From a virus, in IMG/VR virus record IMGVR_UViG_3300005511_000853, positions 1 to 25,126 of that record: a stretch of DNA of 25,126 bases; one strand, written 5' to 3'. The position numbers and the translations under genes were made by a program. A model generated the notes under the pieces. The model ran no database searches and was not told the origin of the DNA. It saw only the letters and a program-made list of their open reading frames with translations. This document shows, piece by piece, positions 6,392-13,491 of this stretch (position 1 is its first letter; each line of letters begins with the position of its first letter).

Positions 6392-6795
6392 GCGGGCGGC
6401 GGCTGGGAATGACGGATGCGGAGTTCGATCGCAGCATGGCGCCGTTCGCGCCGCTGATCGAACGCGGTTATCGCGCGACCCTCACCCTCAATCGCCTCAC
6501 CGGTGATGAAGGGTTCCGGCAGCGCTATCTGAAGGGCGATGCCGAGGCGGTGGCCTTGTTCAACCGACTGACCGAGCTCAAGGCAGCGGCCACGCAGCCC
6601 TATCACGATGCGGTCGGCACGATGCAAGCGGCGACCACGCCCGACACCAGTGCCACGGCTCTGGCTTTGATCAACGATGCCGATTTCGTCGCGCGCTATA
6701 CGGCGGGCGACAATACGGCGCGCGCCCAATGGGACGCGGCCTCGGTCGGCAACGCGGAAGTCGCGCAAGCGGCGGAAGGAAGCAGCAACGCATGA
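6388..6795 (+). CDS. Phage protein with two RYxxGD repeats, possible assembly factor
   Basis: This 135-residue helical protein contains the same short motif twice: GFRQRYLKGDAEAVALFNRL (about residues 42-61) and DFVARYTAGDNTARAQWD (about 99-116). A third copy closes the scaffold-like protein at 10202-11044. I recognise the motif as one that recurs in phage head-assembly proteins but cannot name a function. The start is either TTG 6388, which overlaps the previous stop (TTGA) and has GGAG nine bases upstream, or ATG 6409 with a weaker site; I use the first. The stop overlaps the next ATG (ATGA at 6792-6795). Confidence 0.6.
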   Translation: MSGRRLGMTDAEFDRSMAPFAPLIERGYRATLTLNRLTGDEGFRQRYLKGDAEAVALFNRLTELKAAATQPYHDAVGTMQAATTPDTSATALALINDADFVARYTAGDNTARAQWDAASVGNAEVAQAAEGSSNA

Positions 6796-7394
6796 CGGAT
6801 GCGAAAGCAACACCGGCCTCCCTCGCCGCTTTGGCTGAGGAGGCCGGACGGAAGCGCGCCGCCGCGCAAGAGGAATACGGTCGCTTGAGCCTGGCCGCCG
6901 CCGAGGGCGATGCCGAAGCGCACGAGATGCTGCCGATGCTCGAGCAGGAGATCGCTGGACTGAGCGCCGAGTTGCAGCGCCTCGTCGCCGCGCAGATCGA
7001 AGCCACGATGCGTGCCGAGACCGAAGCGCAGGCGGAAGCGGAGCAGCGCGCGGCGGTGCAGGCCGAAACCGTGCGGGCGCTGGTGGCAGCGCAGTTGGAC
7101 AATGTCGTGCGCCTCGATGCCGCGGTGGCGGAGATGCGTGCGGCGCTGCTGGCGATGCGCGACGGCAACACCGCGCTTGGCGAAAGCCTCGGCAGTGCGG
7201 CGCATCAGAGCATCCATGACTTCAATCTGAAGCTCCCGATCATGATCGACACGGCGCTGGCGATCGGCGGCTTTCAGTTCAAGAGCATGCCCTTCGTCGC
7301 GCGCGACGCCGAAGGCCTGCCCGATCTCGCGGCCTGCCGTCTGGCGCCGCTCTATCCCGCAGGCTGGCTGCTCCGGGTCGCCGGCGCCGCGTGA
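6792..7394 (+). CDS. Long coiled-coil phage protein, unknown
   Basis: This 200-residue protein is Ala/Glu-rich and should form extended helices and coiled coil over about residues 5-135 (runs such as QIEATMRAETEAQAEAEQRA). A more globular C-terminus of about 65 residues follows (IHDFNLKLPIMIDTALAIGG, then a WLLRV end). No membrane segment or enzymatic motif is seen. Its ATG overlaps the stop of the preceding gene. Coiled-coil proteins encoded before the portal often have assembly roles, but I recognise no family here and do not assign one. Confidence 0.6.
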   Translation: MTDAKATPASLAALAEEAGRKRAAAQEEYGRLSLAAAEGDAEAHEMLPMLEQEIAGLSAELQRLVAAQIEATMRAETEAQAEAEQRAAVQAETVRALVAAQLDNVVRLDAAVAEMRAALLAMRDGNTALGESLGSAAHQSIHDFNLKLPIMIDTALAIGGFQFKSMPFVARDAEGLPDLAACRLAPLYPAGWLLRVAGAA

Positions 7395-7466
7395 TACCGC
7401 CATCTGGCGCCTCTCCTTCGGCGGCCATATCGAGTTTCGACCTTCATCTTTCAGGAGAGCTCCGGT

Positions 7467-7670
7467 ATGAGCTTTTTCAAACCGTCACCGCCGCCCAAGG
7501 TCGCGCCGCCGCCGACCCGGGACACCGCCGCCGATACGCTGCAGCAGCAGCAGGAAGAAGAGGCGAAGAAGCGTCGCGCCGCGCTCCAAGGCATGGCTTC
7601 CACCATGCTGACCGGCTCCAGCGGCGTGACATCGGAACTCACCGGCGCAAGGACGATGACCAATGGGTGA
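7467..7670 (+). CDS. Small helical phage protein, unknown
   Basis: This 67-residue protein has a Pro-rich start (MSFFKPSPPPKVAPPPTRD), a Gln/Glu-rich helix (about 26-40) and a Ser/Thr/Gly-rich tail. A strong ribosome-binding site (TCAGGAGAG) lies upstream of the ATG. The stop overlaps the next small gene, whose ATG lies at 7663. Short proteins with a KPxxPPP start and a later SGVT segment are common just ahead of portal genes in podovirus-like prophages; the role is unknown to me. Confidence 0.6.
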   Translation: MSFFKPSPPPKVAPPPTRDTAADTLQQQQEEEAKKRRAALQGMASTMLTGSSGVTSELTGARTMTNG

Positions 7671-7818
7671 TCCAGAAACCGTGCCGGACGTGCCACCCGC
7701 ACCGGAACCGGAAATCCCCGGCGTGCCGATCGGCGAGCGCAAGCCGGAGACAGTCGAAGCGCCAGTCACCGATCCCGACATCCCCGAACTCCAGGACCGA
7801 CGGAGACCGCTGCCATGA
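7663..7818 (+). CDS. 51-residue proline-rich acidic microprotein
   Basis: This short frame begins at ATG 7663 inside the end of the preceding gene and ends at TGA 7816-7818, overlapping the next ATG at 7815 (ATGA). The translation is strikingly Pro/Glu/Asp-rich, with repeated P-E-x and I-P-x steps (PAPEPEIPGVPIGERKPE), then a basic end (DRRRPLP). It would bridge what is otherwise a 144-base gap in an otherwise tightly overlapped operon. Both overlaps and the biased but regular composition support a real gene. A disordered linker or ligand peptide is plausible; function is unknown. Confidence 0.55.
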   Translation: MGDPETVPDVPPAPEPEIPGVPIGERKPETVEAPVTDPDIPELQDRRRPLP

Positions 7819-8132
7819 GCAAGCTCTACATTTCTGAATACGCCCGTGTCACCCAGGCGAGCGGCCCCGGCAATGCCGTCGTCCCGGCGCCCGAGGAGCC
7901 GCCGCTGGCGACCCAGATCGTCGATTTCACTTCGGGTGCGGCGCAATCCGCGGCGTTCAACATCAAGACCCGCTTCGTGCGGCTGCACACCGATGCGATC
8001 TGCTCGGTGCGCTTCGCCGCCAACCCGACCGCGACGGTCAACGATGCGCGCCTCGCGGCCGGGCAGACGGAGCTCCGCGGCATTCCCGTCGATGGATCCG
8101 CGGCCAAGGTCTCGGCGATCGCCAATACCTGA
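7815..8132 (+). CDS. Small beta-rich phage structural protein, putative
   Basis: This 105-residue protein is unlike its helical neighbours: it looks all-beta (TQIVDFTSGAAQSAAF, FVRLHTDAICSVRFA, ELRGIPVDG), as in small decoration or connector-associated proteins of phages. It starts with MSKLYISEYARVTQ, a form I recall from hypothetical proteins beside podovirus portals. The ATG overlaps the stop of the proline-rich microprotein. It ends 48 bases before the portal gene. A virion role is inferred from context and fold-like features only. Confidence 0.6.
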   Translation: MSKLYISEYARVTQASGPGNAVVPAPEEPPLATQIVDFTSGAAQSAAFNIKTRFVRLHTDAICSVRFAANPTATVNDARLAAGQTELRGIPVDGSAAKVSAIANT

Positions 8133-8180
8133 TCGCGTCTTTCTCTGCGTCTCACCGCAACTTCCAAGGATCGGCACCGC

Positions 8181-9887
8181 ATGATCGGCACCGAAGCCGT
8201 CGTCGCGCACAAGCCCGCGGCGCCTGTCGTGGCAGGACGCGCCAAGATGGATTCCCGCGACATCGCCGGCGAAATCATCCGCCGGCAGCAGCAGCTCGAA
8301 GCCGAGCGCGCGATCTATGAATCGCTCTGGCAGGAGATCGCGGATTTCATGCTGCCGCGTGCGGGCGTGTTCACCTATAAGGGCACGCCGCAACTGCGGC
8401 CGCAGGTCTTCGATTCCACAGCCGTGCTGGCGCTCGACCGGTTCTCCGCCGCCTTCGAGAGCATGCTGACGCCGCGCTCGCAGACCTGGCACATGCTGAA
8501 ACCGCTCGACGACGATCTGGCGGAAGACATCGCAGTCAAGCGCTGGTGCGACGAGGCGACGCGTCGGCTGTTCGCCTTCCGTTACTCGCCGCGCTCCAAC
8601 TTCGCCTCGCAGATCCATGAAGTCTACGGATCATTGGGCGCCTTCGGCACCGGCGGCATCTTCTCCGAGGAATCACCGGGTGCGGGCATCACCTATCGCG
8701 CCTGCAATCTCGCCGGTCTCTATGTGGTCGAGGACTTCCAGGGCCGGATCCGCACCGCGCATTACAAGCTGGAGATGACGGCGGAACAGGCAGCGCAGCG
8801 CTTCGGCGCCGACCAATTGCCCGACCAGATCCGCGGCAAGCTCGAGACCCGCCCCGACGACAAGGCGAGCTATCTCCATTGCGTGCGGCCGAACGGATCG
8901 CGGGTCTACGGCGCCAAGGGCCGCAGCGGCATGGCCTATGAATCCTGGTGGTTGTGCCAGGATGCACGCCAGGTGGTGGGGCAGGGCGGCTTCCGCACCT
9001 TCCCCTATGCGATCTCGCGCTATGTGACGCGGCCGGGCCAAGTTTATGGCGATTCGCCGGGCATGCTGGCACTCGCCGACACCAAGATGTTGAACATCAT
9101 GGCGCAGACCATGGTGCAGGAGGCGCAGCTCTCGATCGCGCCGCCGCTGTTGGCGCCGAATGACGGCGTGCTCTCCGCGCTCGGCGACGGTGTCTCGCTG
9201 ATGCCGGCGGCGATCAATTATGGCGGTGTCGATGATCAGGGCAGGCCGCTGATCCACGCGCTCAATCGCGGCAGCCAGTTCGCACCGGTGAAGGAGGAGA
9301 TCGCCGAGCGCCGCCAGAGTGTCAACGCCGCCTTTCTGGTGACCCTGTTTCAGATCCTGGTCGATACGCCGCAGATGACCGCGACCGAAGCTCTGCTGCG
9401 CGCGCAGGAGAAGGGCGCATTGCTGGCGCCCACGACCGGACGCCAGCAATCGGAGCTGCTGGGTCCGATCGTCGAGCGCGAGATCGATCTGCTGGCGCGC
9501 GCCGGCGCATTGCCGCCGCCGCCGGCGGCGCTGCTGGAGCGCAATGGCGGATACAAACTCGAATATGACTCGCCGCTCACGCGCGCGATGAAGGCGGATC
9601 AGGGCGTCGGTCTGCTGCGCACCATCGAGGCATTGGCCCCTCTCGCCAATGCCGATCCGGCGGTGATGGACGTGTTCAATCCCGACGAGATCGCGCCGGG
9701 CTTGGCCGAGATCAACGGCGTGCCGGCGAAGTGGATCCGCTCGAGGGACGAGCTCGATGCACTGCGTCAAGGCCGCGCTCAGGCGCAGCAGACGGCGCAA
9801 GCTGCCGCGGCTTTGCCTGCGGTGACCGGCGGCATCAAGGACCTGGCGCAGGCCCAAGCCGCCGCGTCACAAGCAACCCCTCAATAG
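8181..9887 (+). CDS. Podovirus head-to-tail connector (portal) protein
   Basis: This 568-residue protein matches the T7 gp8-type head-tail connector family. The N-terminal region has ESLWQEIADFMLPRAG (about 47-62) and the typical VFDSTAVLALDRFSAAFES followed by MLTPRSQTWHMLKP. The core contains GAFGTGGIFSEE, and the C-terminal part has the long helices expected of the wing and crown (NAAFLVTLFQILVDTPQMTATEALLRAQEK is inside this part). The portal forms the dodecameric ring through which TerL pumps DNA and to which the tail joins. ATG 8181 is used; a second ATG (MDSRDIAGEII) about 23 codons in is possible. Confidence 0.92.
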   Translation: MIGTEAVVAHKPAAPVVAGRAKMDSRDIAGEIIRRQQQLEAERAIYESLWQEIADFMLPRAGVFTYKGTPQLRPQVFDSTAVLALDRFSAAFESMLTPRSQTWHMLKPLDDDLAEDIAVKRWCDEATRRLFAFRYSPRSNFASQIHEVYGSLGAFGTGGIFSEESPGAGITYRACNLAGLYVVEDFQGRIRTAHYKLEMTAEQAAQRFGADQLPDQIRGKLETRPDDKASYLHCVRPNGSRVYGAKGRSGMAYESWWLCQDARQVVGQGGFRTFPYAISRYVTRPGQVYGDSPGMLALADTKMLNIMAQTMVQEAQLSIAPPLLAPNDGVLSALGDGVSLMPAAINYGGVDDQGRPLIHALNRGSQFAPVKEEIAERRQSVNAAFLVTLFQILVDTPQMTATEALLRAQEKGALLAPTTGRQQSELLGPIVEREIDLLARAGALPPPPAALLERNGGYKLEYDSPLTRAMKADQGVGLLRTIEALAPLANADPAVMDVFNPDEIAPGLAEINGVPAKWIRSRDELDALRQGRAQAQQTAQAAAALPAVTGGIKDLAQAQAAASQATPQ

Positions 9888-9896
9888 GATGCGCGT

Positions 9897-10205
9897 ATGA
9901 GTCTGCTCGATCGCGTTCTGCCGCGCGCTGATCTGGTGCGCGCCTATCAACAGGTGTTCGGCGGCGACGGACTCGCGCGTGACGCCGTGCTCGGCGACCT
10001 CGCCGTCTTCTGCGGCGAGCAGCAATCCTCGGTGCGGGTCAGCGGTCAGAAGGCGGTCGATCCTTATGCGATGGCGGTCGCCGAGGGACGCCGCGAGGTC
10101 TGGCTGCGCATCCGCGCCATGCTGGAAATGGATTCGTCGCAGGCTTGGGCCTTGGCGCAGCGCGAGCGCGCCCAGGCGGCCGCGGCACGACAAGGAGGTC
10201 GATGA
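9897..10205 (+). CDS. Bbp19-like phage structural protein
   Basis: This 102-residue helical protein lies directly after the portal. The motif DPYAMAVAEGRREVWLRIRA (about 58-77) is characteristic of the Bbp19-like domain named after Bordetella phage BPP-1, found in podovirus head modules. The remainder (LAVFCGEQQSSV) also fits. The precise virion role of this family is not well established to my knowledge. A ribosome-binding site is not strong. Its stop overlaps the ATG of the scaffold-like gene, and AAGGAGG inside its last codons serves as that gene's ribosome-binding site. Confidence 0.65.
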   Translation: MSLLDRVLPRADLVRAYQQVFGGDGLARDAVLGDLAVFCGEQQSSVRVSGQKAVDPYAMAVAEGRREVWLRIRAMLEMDSSQAWALAQRERAQAAAARQGGR

Positions 10206-11044
10206 TGGACGGTGAAGTCGAAGGCGGCGCGGTGGATGTCGTCGATTCCACGACCGGCGCGCAGGGCGGCGGTGAAGCCTGGTTCACGACGCTCGACGGG
10301 GATACGCAAGGCTGGCTCGAGAACAAGGGCTGGACCGCCGACGATGGGTTGACGCAGATGGTGCGCGCGCATCGCAGCCTCGAGAGTATGATCGGCCGCG
10401 ACAAAGTCGTGTGGCCGAAGGACGCGCAGGACAAGACGGCCTGGGCGGAGATTCACCGCCGCATGGGCGTGCCGTCAACCTGGGAAGATTACGGCCTGGT
10501 GCCGCTCGGTCCCGACGGCAAGCCCGACGCGGCGGCGGATCGCAGTTATGCCGACGGCATGGCGCAGGTCCTGCACAAGCTCGGCATCGGCCGGGAAACA
10601 GCGACGGCGCTGGCAACCGAACATGCGAAGCTGCAGGCGGTGCTGACCGCCGCCGACAACGATGCCTTCCAGCGCAGCTCGGCGCAGGACTTCGACAACC
10701 TGCGCCGCGAATGGGGCGGCGAGGCCGATCATCGTCTCGCGGCGGCCCAGCGCGCGTCCCGAGCCTTTGGCCTCGAGCCCGCGACCATGGGCAAGATCGA
10801 GCGTGCGATCGGCACGCGCGCCATGCTGACGCTCTTGTCGGAGATCGGCACCGCGATTTCCGAAGACCGCGGCAGCGGCACTGGCGGCTTCGGCGCCGGT
10901 GGCTGGCTGACACCGGAAGCCGCCAACGCCCGCCTGGTCGAGCTCCGCGGCGACAAGGATTGGACCCGCCGCTACTTCGCCGGCGACAAGAGCGCGATCG
11001 CGGAATACGACCGGCTGATCACGGCAGTGGCGAGCCGGGGGTAA
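10202..11044 (+). CDS. Putative scaffolding protein
   Basis: This 280-residue protein has the layout of podovirus scaffold proteins. An acidic N-terminus is followed by a conserved entry motif with WLENKGWTADDGLTQMVRAH and RSLESMIGRDKVVWPKD (about residues 37-80). The middle is helical (100-235), followed by a Gly-rich break, and the C-terminal helix pair ends in DWTRRYFAGDKSAIAEYDRL. The last segment is the RYxxGD motif also found twice in the 6388-6795 protein. It would direct capsid assembly and is normally absent from mature heads. ATG 10202 and ATG 10205 are adjacent; AAGGAGG stands just upstream. In the typical order the capsid gene would follow at once, but 2.4 kb of cargo intervenes. 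Confidence 0.7.
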   Translation: MMDGEVEGGAVDVVDSTTGAQGGGEAWFTTLDGDTQGWLENKGWTADDGLTQMVRAHRSLESMIGRDKVVWPKDAQDKTAWAEIHRRMGVPSTWEDYGLVPLGPDGKPDAAADRSYADGMAQVLHKLGIGRETATALATEHAKLQAVLTAADNDAFQRSSAQDFDNLRREWGGEADHRLAAAQRASRAFGLEPATMGKIERAIGTRAMLTLLSEIGTAISEDRGSGTGGFGAGGWLTPEAANARLVELRGDKDWTRRYFAGDKSAIAEYDRLITAVASRG

Positions 11045-11063
11045 GGCCTAAGCCGCGCTTCGC

Positions 11064-11106
11064 TTGTCTCTGGGGAAACCTCTGCTATCTTCGCGCTGCG
11101 GTTTCC
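11064..11106 (+). promoter_or_regulatory. Candidate promoter with flanking dyad for the GFA-domain gene
   Basis: TTGTCT (11064-11069) and TATCTT (11086-11091) are 16 bases apart, each four of six to the sigma70 consensus. A 7-bp inverted repeat, GGAAACC (11074-11080) and GGTTTCC (11100-11106), brackets the -10. Such an arrangement could be an operator or an RNA hairpin. The predicted start point, about 11098, leaves a 28-base leader before ATG 11126. Separate expression of the cargo gene is implied but unproven. Confidence 0.35.
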
Positions 11107-11125
11107 ATTGGTGCGGAGATTGGCG

Positions 11126-11473
11126 ATGACCACCGGCACCTGCCACTGCGGCGCCGTCAAAGTCACCCTCCCTGAGCCGCCGGCCTGGGTCAGCGATTGC
11201 AACTGCTCGATCTGCCGGCGCTATGGCGTCCTCTGGTCGTATTTCGTTGCAAAGACGGTCAAGACCGAAGCGGCGCCCGAGGCGCTGGTGAAATATTCCT
11301 GGGGACGCAAGGACCTCTATTTCGTCCACTGCAACACTTGCGGCTGCATGATGTGGTGGGAGCGCGTAAAGCCCGATCTTGAGAAGAAGATGGGCATCAA
11401 CATGCGCATGTTCGACCCCGCTATCCTCGCCGCCGCGCAGGTCGAGAAGCTCGACGGCGCGAACGACTGGTAG
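11126..11473 (+). CDS. GFA (glutathione-dependent formaldehyde-activating) / CENP-V domain protein
   Basis: This 115-residue protein carries the zinc-binding pattern of the GFA/CENP-V superfamily: TCHCGAVKV at residues 5-13, CNCSICRRYG at about 30-39, and a later CNTCGC (about 71-76). In Gfa the cysteines bind two zinc ions and the enzyme was proposed to speed the joining of glutathione and formaldehyde; most family members are uncharacterised, so the substrate here is unknown. Length is that of a single domain. It follows the scaffold gene on the same strand but is not a virion gene by family, so I read it as cargo. It is convergent with the membrane-protein gene that ends 11 bases downstream. 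Confidence 0.85.
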   Translation: MTTGTCHCGAVKVTLPEPPAWVSDCNCSICRRYGVLWSYFVAKTVKTEAAPEALVKYSWGRKDLYFVHCNTCGCMMWWERVKPDLEKKMGINMRMFDPAILAAAQVEKLDGANDW

Positions 11474-11484
11474 CGCCTCCCGGC

Positions 11485-11850
11485 TCAGGAGAAGGCTTCG
11501 AACTCCCGCGGCGCGATCGTGAAGCCGGTCCTGCGCTCGAGCGATCGCGCACCGGCGCGGAGCGCCATGCCGGACGCGGCGGGGCCGGCGCACCAGAGCA
11601 GTGCGGCGAGATAAGCCGTCAGCGGGATCGGCCTCGGATCGGAAAGGTCCGGATAGCAGAAGATCGCGATCAGCATCAGCGCCATCAGCACGGCCACGAC
11701 GATCAGCTGCGCGCCGAGAATGGCGAGCGCGCGCGACCATGCCTGTAAGGCGCGCGGCGTCCGGCTCCAGCGATGCGCCGCAACGATCAATGCCGCGGTG
11801 AGCGCCGCCGGCAGCAGGTTGGTCAAGACCACGGTCCAGAGGAAGAACAT
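11485..11850 (-). CDS. Small membrane protein, unknown
   Basis: This 121-residue protein has about three membrane segments: residues 3-25 (FLWTVVLTNLLPAALTAALI), 42-64 (LAILGAQLIVVAVLMALMLI) and 75-95 (IPLTAYLAALLWCAGPAASG). The C-terminal tail is basic and cytoplasmic in outlook. I recognise no family. It lies downstream of fic on the same strand after a 105-base gap, so the two may be cotranscribed, and it converges on the GFA gene. Holin-like hydrophobicity is a possibility, but the lysis cassette is elsewhere and the orientation is wrong for it. Confidence 0.6.
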   Translation of the reverse strand: MFFLWTVVLTNLLPAALTAALIVAAHRWSRTPRALQAWSRALAILGAQLIVVAVLMALMLIAIFCYPDLSDPRPIPLTAYLAALLWCAGPAASGMALRAGARSLERRTGFTIAPREFEAFS

Positions 11851-11955
11851 GCTGTGCTCCGCTTCATTCCGGCGGAGACCAAAGCGCGGAAACCGGGCGA
11901 GATTGGGGCGTTCTCCGTGCGTTTCCGCGGCAGTGTCGTGGTCCGAAAAGGCAGG

Positions 11956-13149
11956 CTAACGCTCGGGCAGAACCGGCGTCTCACCGAAGGGGCGGTTGAT
12001 CACGGAAAGCGCTTCGCGTGCGGTGAAGAGGCGGTTGTAGCGCTGGTCGGTCGGAGCGGCGAGAATGCCGGCTTCGACCAGTTGGTCGACGGCGCGCCCG
12101 GCTGCATTGAAGGAGACCTTGAGCAGCGCAGCCAGGCGCGGGATCGTCAAAACAGGGTAGTGGGGCAGGAGGTCGATGGCATGGACAGCCGCCGAGCCGG
12201 CGCGGAACTTGCGGCGGGTGCGCCAAAGTCCCGCCAGCGCTTGAAGCGCCGCTCGGGTCGTCAGCACCTCGTCCACTGTTCCGGTGATGGCGCGTGCGAT
12301 GAAGCCGACCGCTTCCGCCGAGTCGAGCTGTTGCTGTGCGGCCTTGAGCGCCGCCATGTAGGGAGGCTTATGCGCCGCGATGTAGGGCGCGAGATAGAGC
12401 GGCGTGCGGTTCTCGGCGGCCATCATCAGCGGCAAAAGCAATCGGCCGACGCGGCCGTTGCCGTCGCGGAACGGGTGCACCGCTTCGAAATGGGCATGGC
12501 CGATTGCCATGCGGGTGATCAGGCTTTGCGTCATCGCCTGTATTCCTTCGCAGCGGAGATAGCCAATGCTCTCGGCGAATGCCGCCGCGATGCCGTCCGG
12601 CGGCGTCGGGTCATAGATGGAATAGGCGATGTCGCGCCCGCCGCCGATCCAGACGACATTGCGCCGCAACGCGCCGGGTTCATCGGCATAGGCCTTGTCG
12701 CCCGCCATGACTGCGCGATGGAGGCTTGTGACGAGATCCTCGGTGAACAATGCGTGATGTTCGGCGCCCGCGCGCGGCAGCAGCCCATCGAGGGCGGTCG
12801 CGTAATCGCGCACCTGGATCGCGGCTTCGGATGCGGCGCCGTCCGCGGTCTCTTCGACGGCCAGCAATTCATCGAGCGTGCTGTTGGTGCCGTCGATCGC
12901 GGAACTCGAGACCGCTTCTTGCCGTGTCAGGATGCGGCTGATGAGGTAGGGATCCTTGAGCTCCGCCGCCAACGTGTCGATGCGGGCCATTGCTTCGACG
13001 GCGCGGGCGTGCTGCTGCAGAATCTCCGGCGGCAGAGCGACGCTCTCCTCCGGTGGCGGCAACGGCAGCACGCCGTAATGCGCGTCATAGGGTGCCGGCA
13101 AGCGCCGCAGCTGCTTCCGAACGGTCGGCGAAAGCTCCTCTCGGCGCAT
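11956..13149 (-). CDS. fic: Fic family protein (putative AMP transferase) with C-terminal winged helix
   Basis: This 397-residue protein has the three-part layout of class II Fic proteins. The N-terminal Fic_N region carries the inhibitory helix motif at residues 82-87 as SSAIDG, where the usual inhibitory Glu is Asp. The Fic core has the complete catalytic motif HPFRDGNGRVGR from H225, expected to move AMP from ATP onto a target hydroxyl. The C-terminus has a winged helix (about 330-385, with LTIPRLAALLKVSFNAAGRA). I use ATG 13149, preceded by TTAGGAA; ATG 13185 and TTG 13215 are also open. An imperfect dyad at 13190-13215 lies upstream, so self-regulation through the winged helix is plausible. 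It runs against the phage operon and is probably cargo. No separate antitoxin is seen. Confidence 0.9.
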   Translation of the reverse strand: MRREELSPTVRKQLRRLPAPYDAHYGVLPLPPPEESVALPPEILQQHARAVEAMARIDTLAAELKDPYLISRILTRQEAVSSSAIDGTNSTLDELLAVEETADGAASEAAIQVRDYATALDGLLPRAGAEHHALFTEDLVTSLHRAVMAGDKAYADEPGALRRNVVWIGGGRDIAYSIYDPTPPDGIAAAFAESIGYLRCEGIQAMTQSLITRMAIGHAHFEAVHPFRDGNGRVGRLLLPLMMAAENRTPLYLAPYIAAHKPPYMAALKAAQQQLDSAEAVGFIARAITGTVDEVLTTRAALQALAGLWRTRRKFRAGSAAVHAIDLLPHYPVLTIPRLAALLKVSFNAAGRAVDQLVEAGILAAPTDQRYNRLFTAREALSVINRPFGETPVLPER

Positions 13150-13189
13150 GTTCCTAACCTTCAATTTGGAGCCGGATTTCAGCATAGAA

Positions 13190-13215
13190 TTGAACGTTAT
13201 GCAGTTTAACGTCAA
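13190..13215. promoter_or_regulatory. Imperfect inverted repeat upstream of fic
   Basis: TTGAACGTTA and TAACGTCAA face each other with a short centre; the arms differ by one inserted base. The dyad lies 41 bases upstream of the chosen fic ATG, where an operator would be expected, and between fic and the rightward promoter at 13240. The winged helix in Fic is a candidate ligand. I cannot exclude chance. Confidence 0.35.
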
Positions 13216-13239
13216 TTTTAAGCTGCAAGCGTCTGGCGC

Positions 13240-13283
13240 TTTACATCATCTAGAAAACACACTATAGTGTATCTTGTTGGATC
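13240..13283 (+). promoter_or_regulatory. Late promoter candidate P2 with repeated element, upstream of capsid gene
   Basis: TTTACA (13240-13245, five of six) and TATAGT (13263-13268, five of six) are 17 bases apart, a good sigma70-type promoter. The -10 is inside a perfect 12-bp palindrome, ACACTATAGTGT (13259-13270). From 13257 to 13283 the sequence matches 22261-22287 at 22 of 27 positions, including the shared end TTGGATC. It points towards the capsid gene, 209 bases on. I infer that it drives capsid and tail genes past the inverted cargo block. Confidence 0.65.
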
Positions 13284-13491
13284 GCGGCGGCGGACAAGCC
13301 TCTCCTTATAGTGAGACCCCGCGCTTCGCCCGATCCTGCCGGTGAGCGACCGTTACCCGCGAGAGCGGCCCCGTGCCGTGCCCGATAAGCCGACGCTGTT
13401 CGATTCCGCGGCCCGGGCATCCAAGCGGACAAGCCATCGACCGTCAGTGCGCCCCACGTCGCGGGCGCGTTCACCGTTGAGGGCTAAGCAC
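13284..13491 (+). other. Capsid gene leader, about 208 bases without a gene
   Basis: This stretch lies between P2 and the capsid ATG. It contains the 11-base direct repeat GCGGACAAGCC at 13290-13300 and 13425-13435, one GANTC site (GATTC, 13402-13406), and GAGGGCTAA as the ribosome-binding region of the capsid gene. The capsid frame is open back to 13342, but that extension is Arg/Pro/Ser-rich and does not look coding. No RNA family or terminator is recognised. Together with 13150-13283 it makes a 342-base gap between fic and the capsid gene. Confidence 0.4.

Noticed and set aside
11773-13209. Long rightward open frame opposite fic
   Set aside because: It mirrors the Fic frame, has Arg/Gly/Ala-rich translation, and lacks any family motif, whereas the leftward frame has the full Fic motif.
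13257-13283. T7-like phage RNA polymerase promoter because of CACTATAG
   Set aside because: No phage RNA polymerase gene is visible and the copy at 22261 has CACTATAA. Both fit sigma70 -35/-10 spacing better.
13342-13491. N-terminal extension of the capsid protein
   Set aside because: The frame is open, but the translation is Arg/Pro/Ser-rich and unlike capsid N-termini; ATG 13492 has a better context.
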